Positions 63,357 to 64,000 of a DNA stretch of 64,000 nt are shown one piece after another. The notes under the pieces were generated by a model. That model ran no database searches and was not told the origin of the DNA. It worked only from the letters and a program-made list of their open reading frames with translations. A program made the translations under genes and the position numbers. The stretch's first letter is position 1. Each line of letters opens with the position of its first letter. Origin of the DNA: Schaedlerella arabinosiphila (GTDB lineage Bacteria > Bacillota > Clostridia > Lachnospirales > Lachnospiraceae); assembly GCF_003885045.1 (NCBI RefSeq), contig NZ_RHJS01000002.1:1178001-1242000 (forward strand), in the 5' to 3' direction.

Positions 63357-64000
63357 TTATGTATCACAATCCTGCCATCTTTTCCGATATTCTGAGGGCG
63401 TACAATGCGCGTATTCCCGAAAAACCTTTCCGAAATAGCTGCTGCTCCCCAGGCCGCAGGCATGGCTGATCACCGTCACCGGCTCCGTTCCCCTTGCCAG
63501 CATCCGGCAGGCCGTCTGCAGGCGGTATGTGTTCAGGTATTCCACAGGCGTCATGTTGAGACATTCACGGAACACCCGGAAACATTCCCGCTGACTCAGG
63601 AAGGCAGAAGCAGCCAGCTCCGCGATGGAGAGTTTTTCCGCGAAATGCTCATGAATGTAGATCATCATCAGCTTGATCTTATCGTTGCTTTTGCTGTGGG
63701 TTCGGCCGTTTTCCAGCATAGGGCGGGACAGTTCAAAAAGCATCAGCCATATTTCCGACAGGGCTTCCCGCAGCTTCATTTCATAGCCAAATTCCTCACC
63801 GGAAAAACGAAATGCTTCTGTGATGCGTTTCAGAATGGCTTCCTGCGCCGCATTTCCGGGAAAAAGAGGAATCAGTTCGATCTGCGGGGCTGCAGCAATG
63901 GGGGTGATATATTTTTTTTCAATTCGGCTTCCCGGTTCCCCGGAAAGCAGGGAGAGATCAAAAATATGGAGGAGCTGGATGTTTTCCTCGGTCTGCGGCA
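63357..64000 (-). CDS. AraC-family regulator (5' end beyond the window)
   Basis: C-terminal part of an AraC regulator. The DNA-binding domain is complete: IAELAASAFLSQRECFRVFRECLN and VISHACGLGSSSYFGKVFREYA, then PSEYRKRW. Reading upstream of ATG 63779 the frame stays open to the window edge (for example KRIAEAFRFSGEEFGYEMK and HIFDLSLLSGEPG), consistent with the N-terminal cupin sensor, so the true start lies outside. It is divergent from the genes beyond the edge and 79 nt from the HD gene. Target unknown. Confidence 0.85.
   Translation of the reverse strand, partial: PQTEENIQLLHIFDLSLLSGEPGSRIEKKYITPIAAAPQIELIPLFPGNAAQEAILKRITEAFRFSGEEFGYEMKLREALSEIWLMLFELSRPMLENGRTHSKSNDKIKLMMIYIHEHFAEKLSIAELAASAFLSQRECFRVFRECLNMTPVEYLNTYRLQTACRMLARGTEPVTVISHACGLGSSSYFGKVFREYAHCTPSEYRKRWQDCDT

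Noticed and set aside
1-64000. tRNA, rRNA or CRISPR array
   Set aside because: No cloverleaf with a CCA-type end, no rRNA core sequence and no regularly spaced direct repeats with unique spacers were seen; the only tandem array (44610-44752) has no spacers.

Overview
The window looks like chromosomal DNA from a gut-type clostridium of the Lachnospiraceae kind. Supporting signs are strong AGGAGG ribosome sites, many AraC-type regulators each next to a glycoside hydrolase or sugar transporter, split transketolase genes, a yybP-ykoY (manganese) riboswitch, and IS66-, IS91- and REP-like elements typical of Firmicutes. No rRNA, tRNA or CRISPR array was seen. The species cannot be named from the sequence alone. 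Family calls come from motif recognition only; no database was searched.

Layout. 1-5.1 kb: the end of a plant-glycan operon (GH78 alpha-L-rhamnosidase, alpha/beta esterase, GH5 enzyme). 5.1-16 kb: an accessory stretch with a decayed AAA-ATPase-like gene, a RelB/YoeB toxin-antitoxin pair, a MerR-regulated MATE pump, an O6-alkylguanine repair protein, a truncated AT-rich AbiL-like (ATPase plus RloB) defence remnant, a GH120 beta-xylosidase and a broken PIN-domain module. 16-21.3 kb: a LysR regulator divergent from a large multi-domain Fe-S flavoprotein followed by hypA and hypB, with no hydrogenase in view. 21.3-27 kb: an AraC regulator, GPH-family symporter and GH106-like rhamnosidase. 27-32.6 kb: small genes, an AraC regulator and an IS91-like element carrying a tyrosine recombinase. 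32.6-45.5 kb: a LacI regulator and a locus best read as D-apiose release and catabolism (sugar isomerase, split transketolase, FGGY kinase, GH140 apiosidase-family enzyme), followed by GH3, GH43-CBM6 and a beta-phosphoglucomutase-like HAD enzyme. 45.6-51.8 kb: a two-component system with a MacB-type ABC transporter, a 3'-5' exonuclease, and a cation exchanger behind a Mn2+ riboswitch with an overlapping terminator. 51.8-54 kb: an intact IS66-family element with perfect 8-bp target duplications. 54-64 kb: AraC, esterase, symporter and Nif3-like genes; a HipA-like kinase translationally coupled to an AraC-GyrI regulator and followed by a MATE pump; HAD and HD-domain hydrolases; and an AraC regulator cut by the window edge.

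How it fits together. The catabolic genes share a theme of stripping plant side chains (rhamnose, xylose, arabinose, apiose, acyl groups). The most coherent system is 34.2-40.5 kb: GH140 would release apiose, an isomerase would make apulose, the FGGY kinase apulose 4-phosphate, and the split transketolase would move a two-carbon unit to give central intermediates. This follows the published transketolase route for D-apiose but is an inference here. Several intergenic regions carry short palindromes sharing the GTTACTRTTCAC end motif of the IS66 element; one sits exactly where the AbiL-like ATPase has lost its start.
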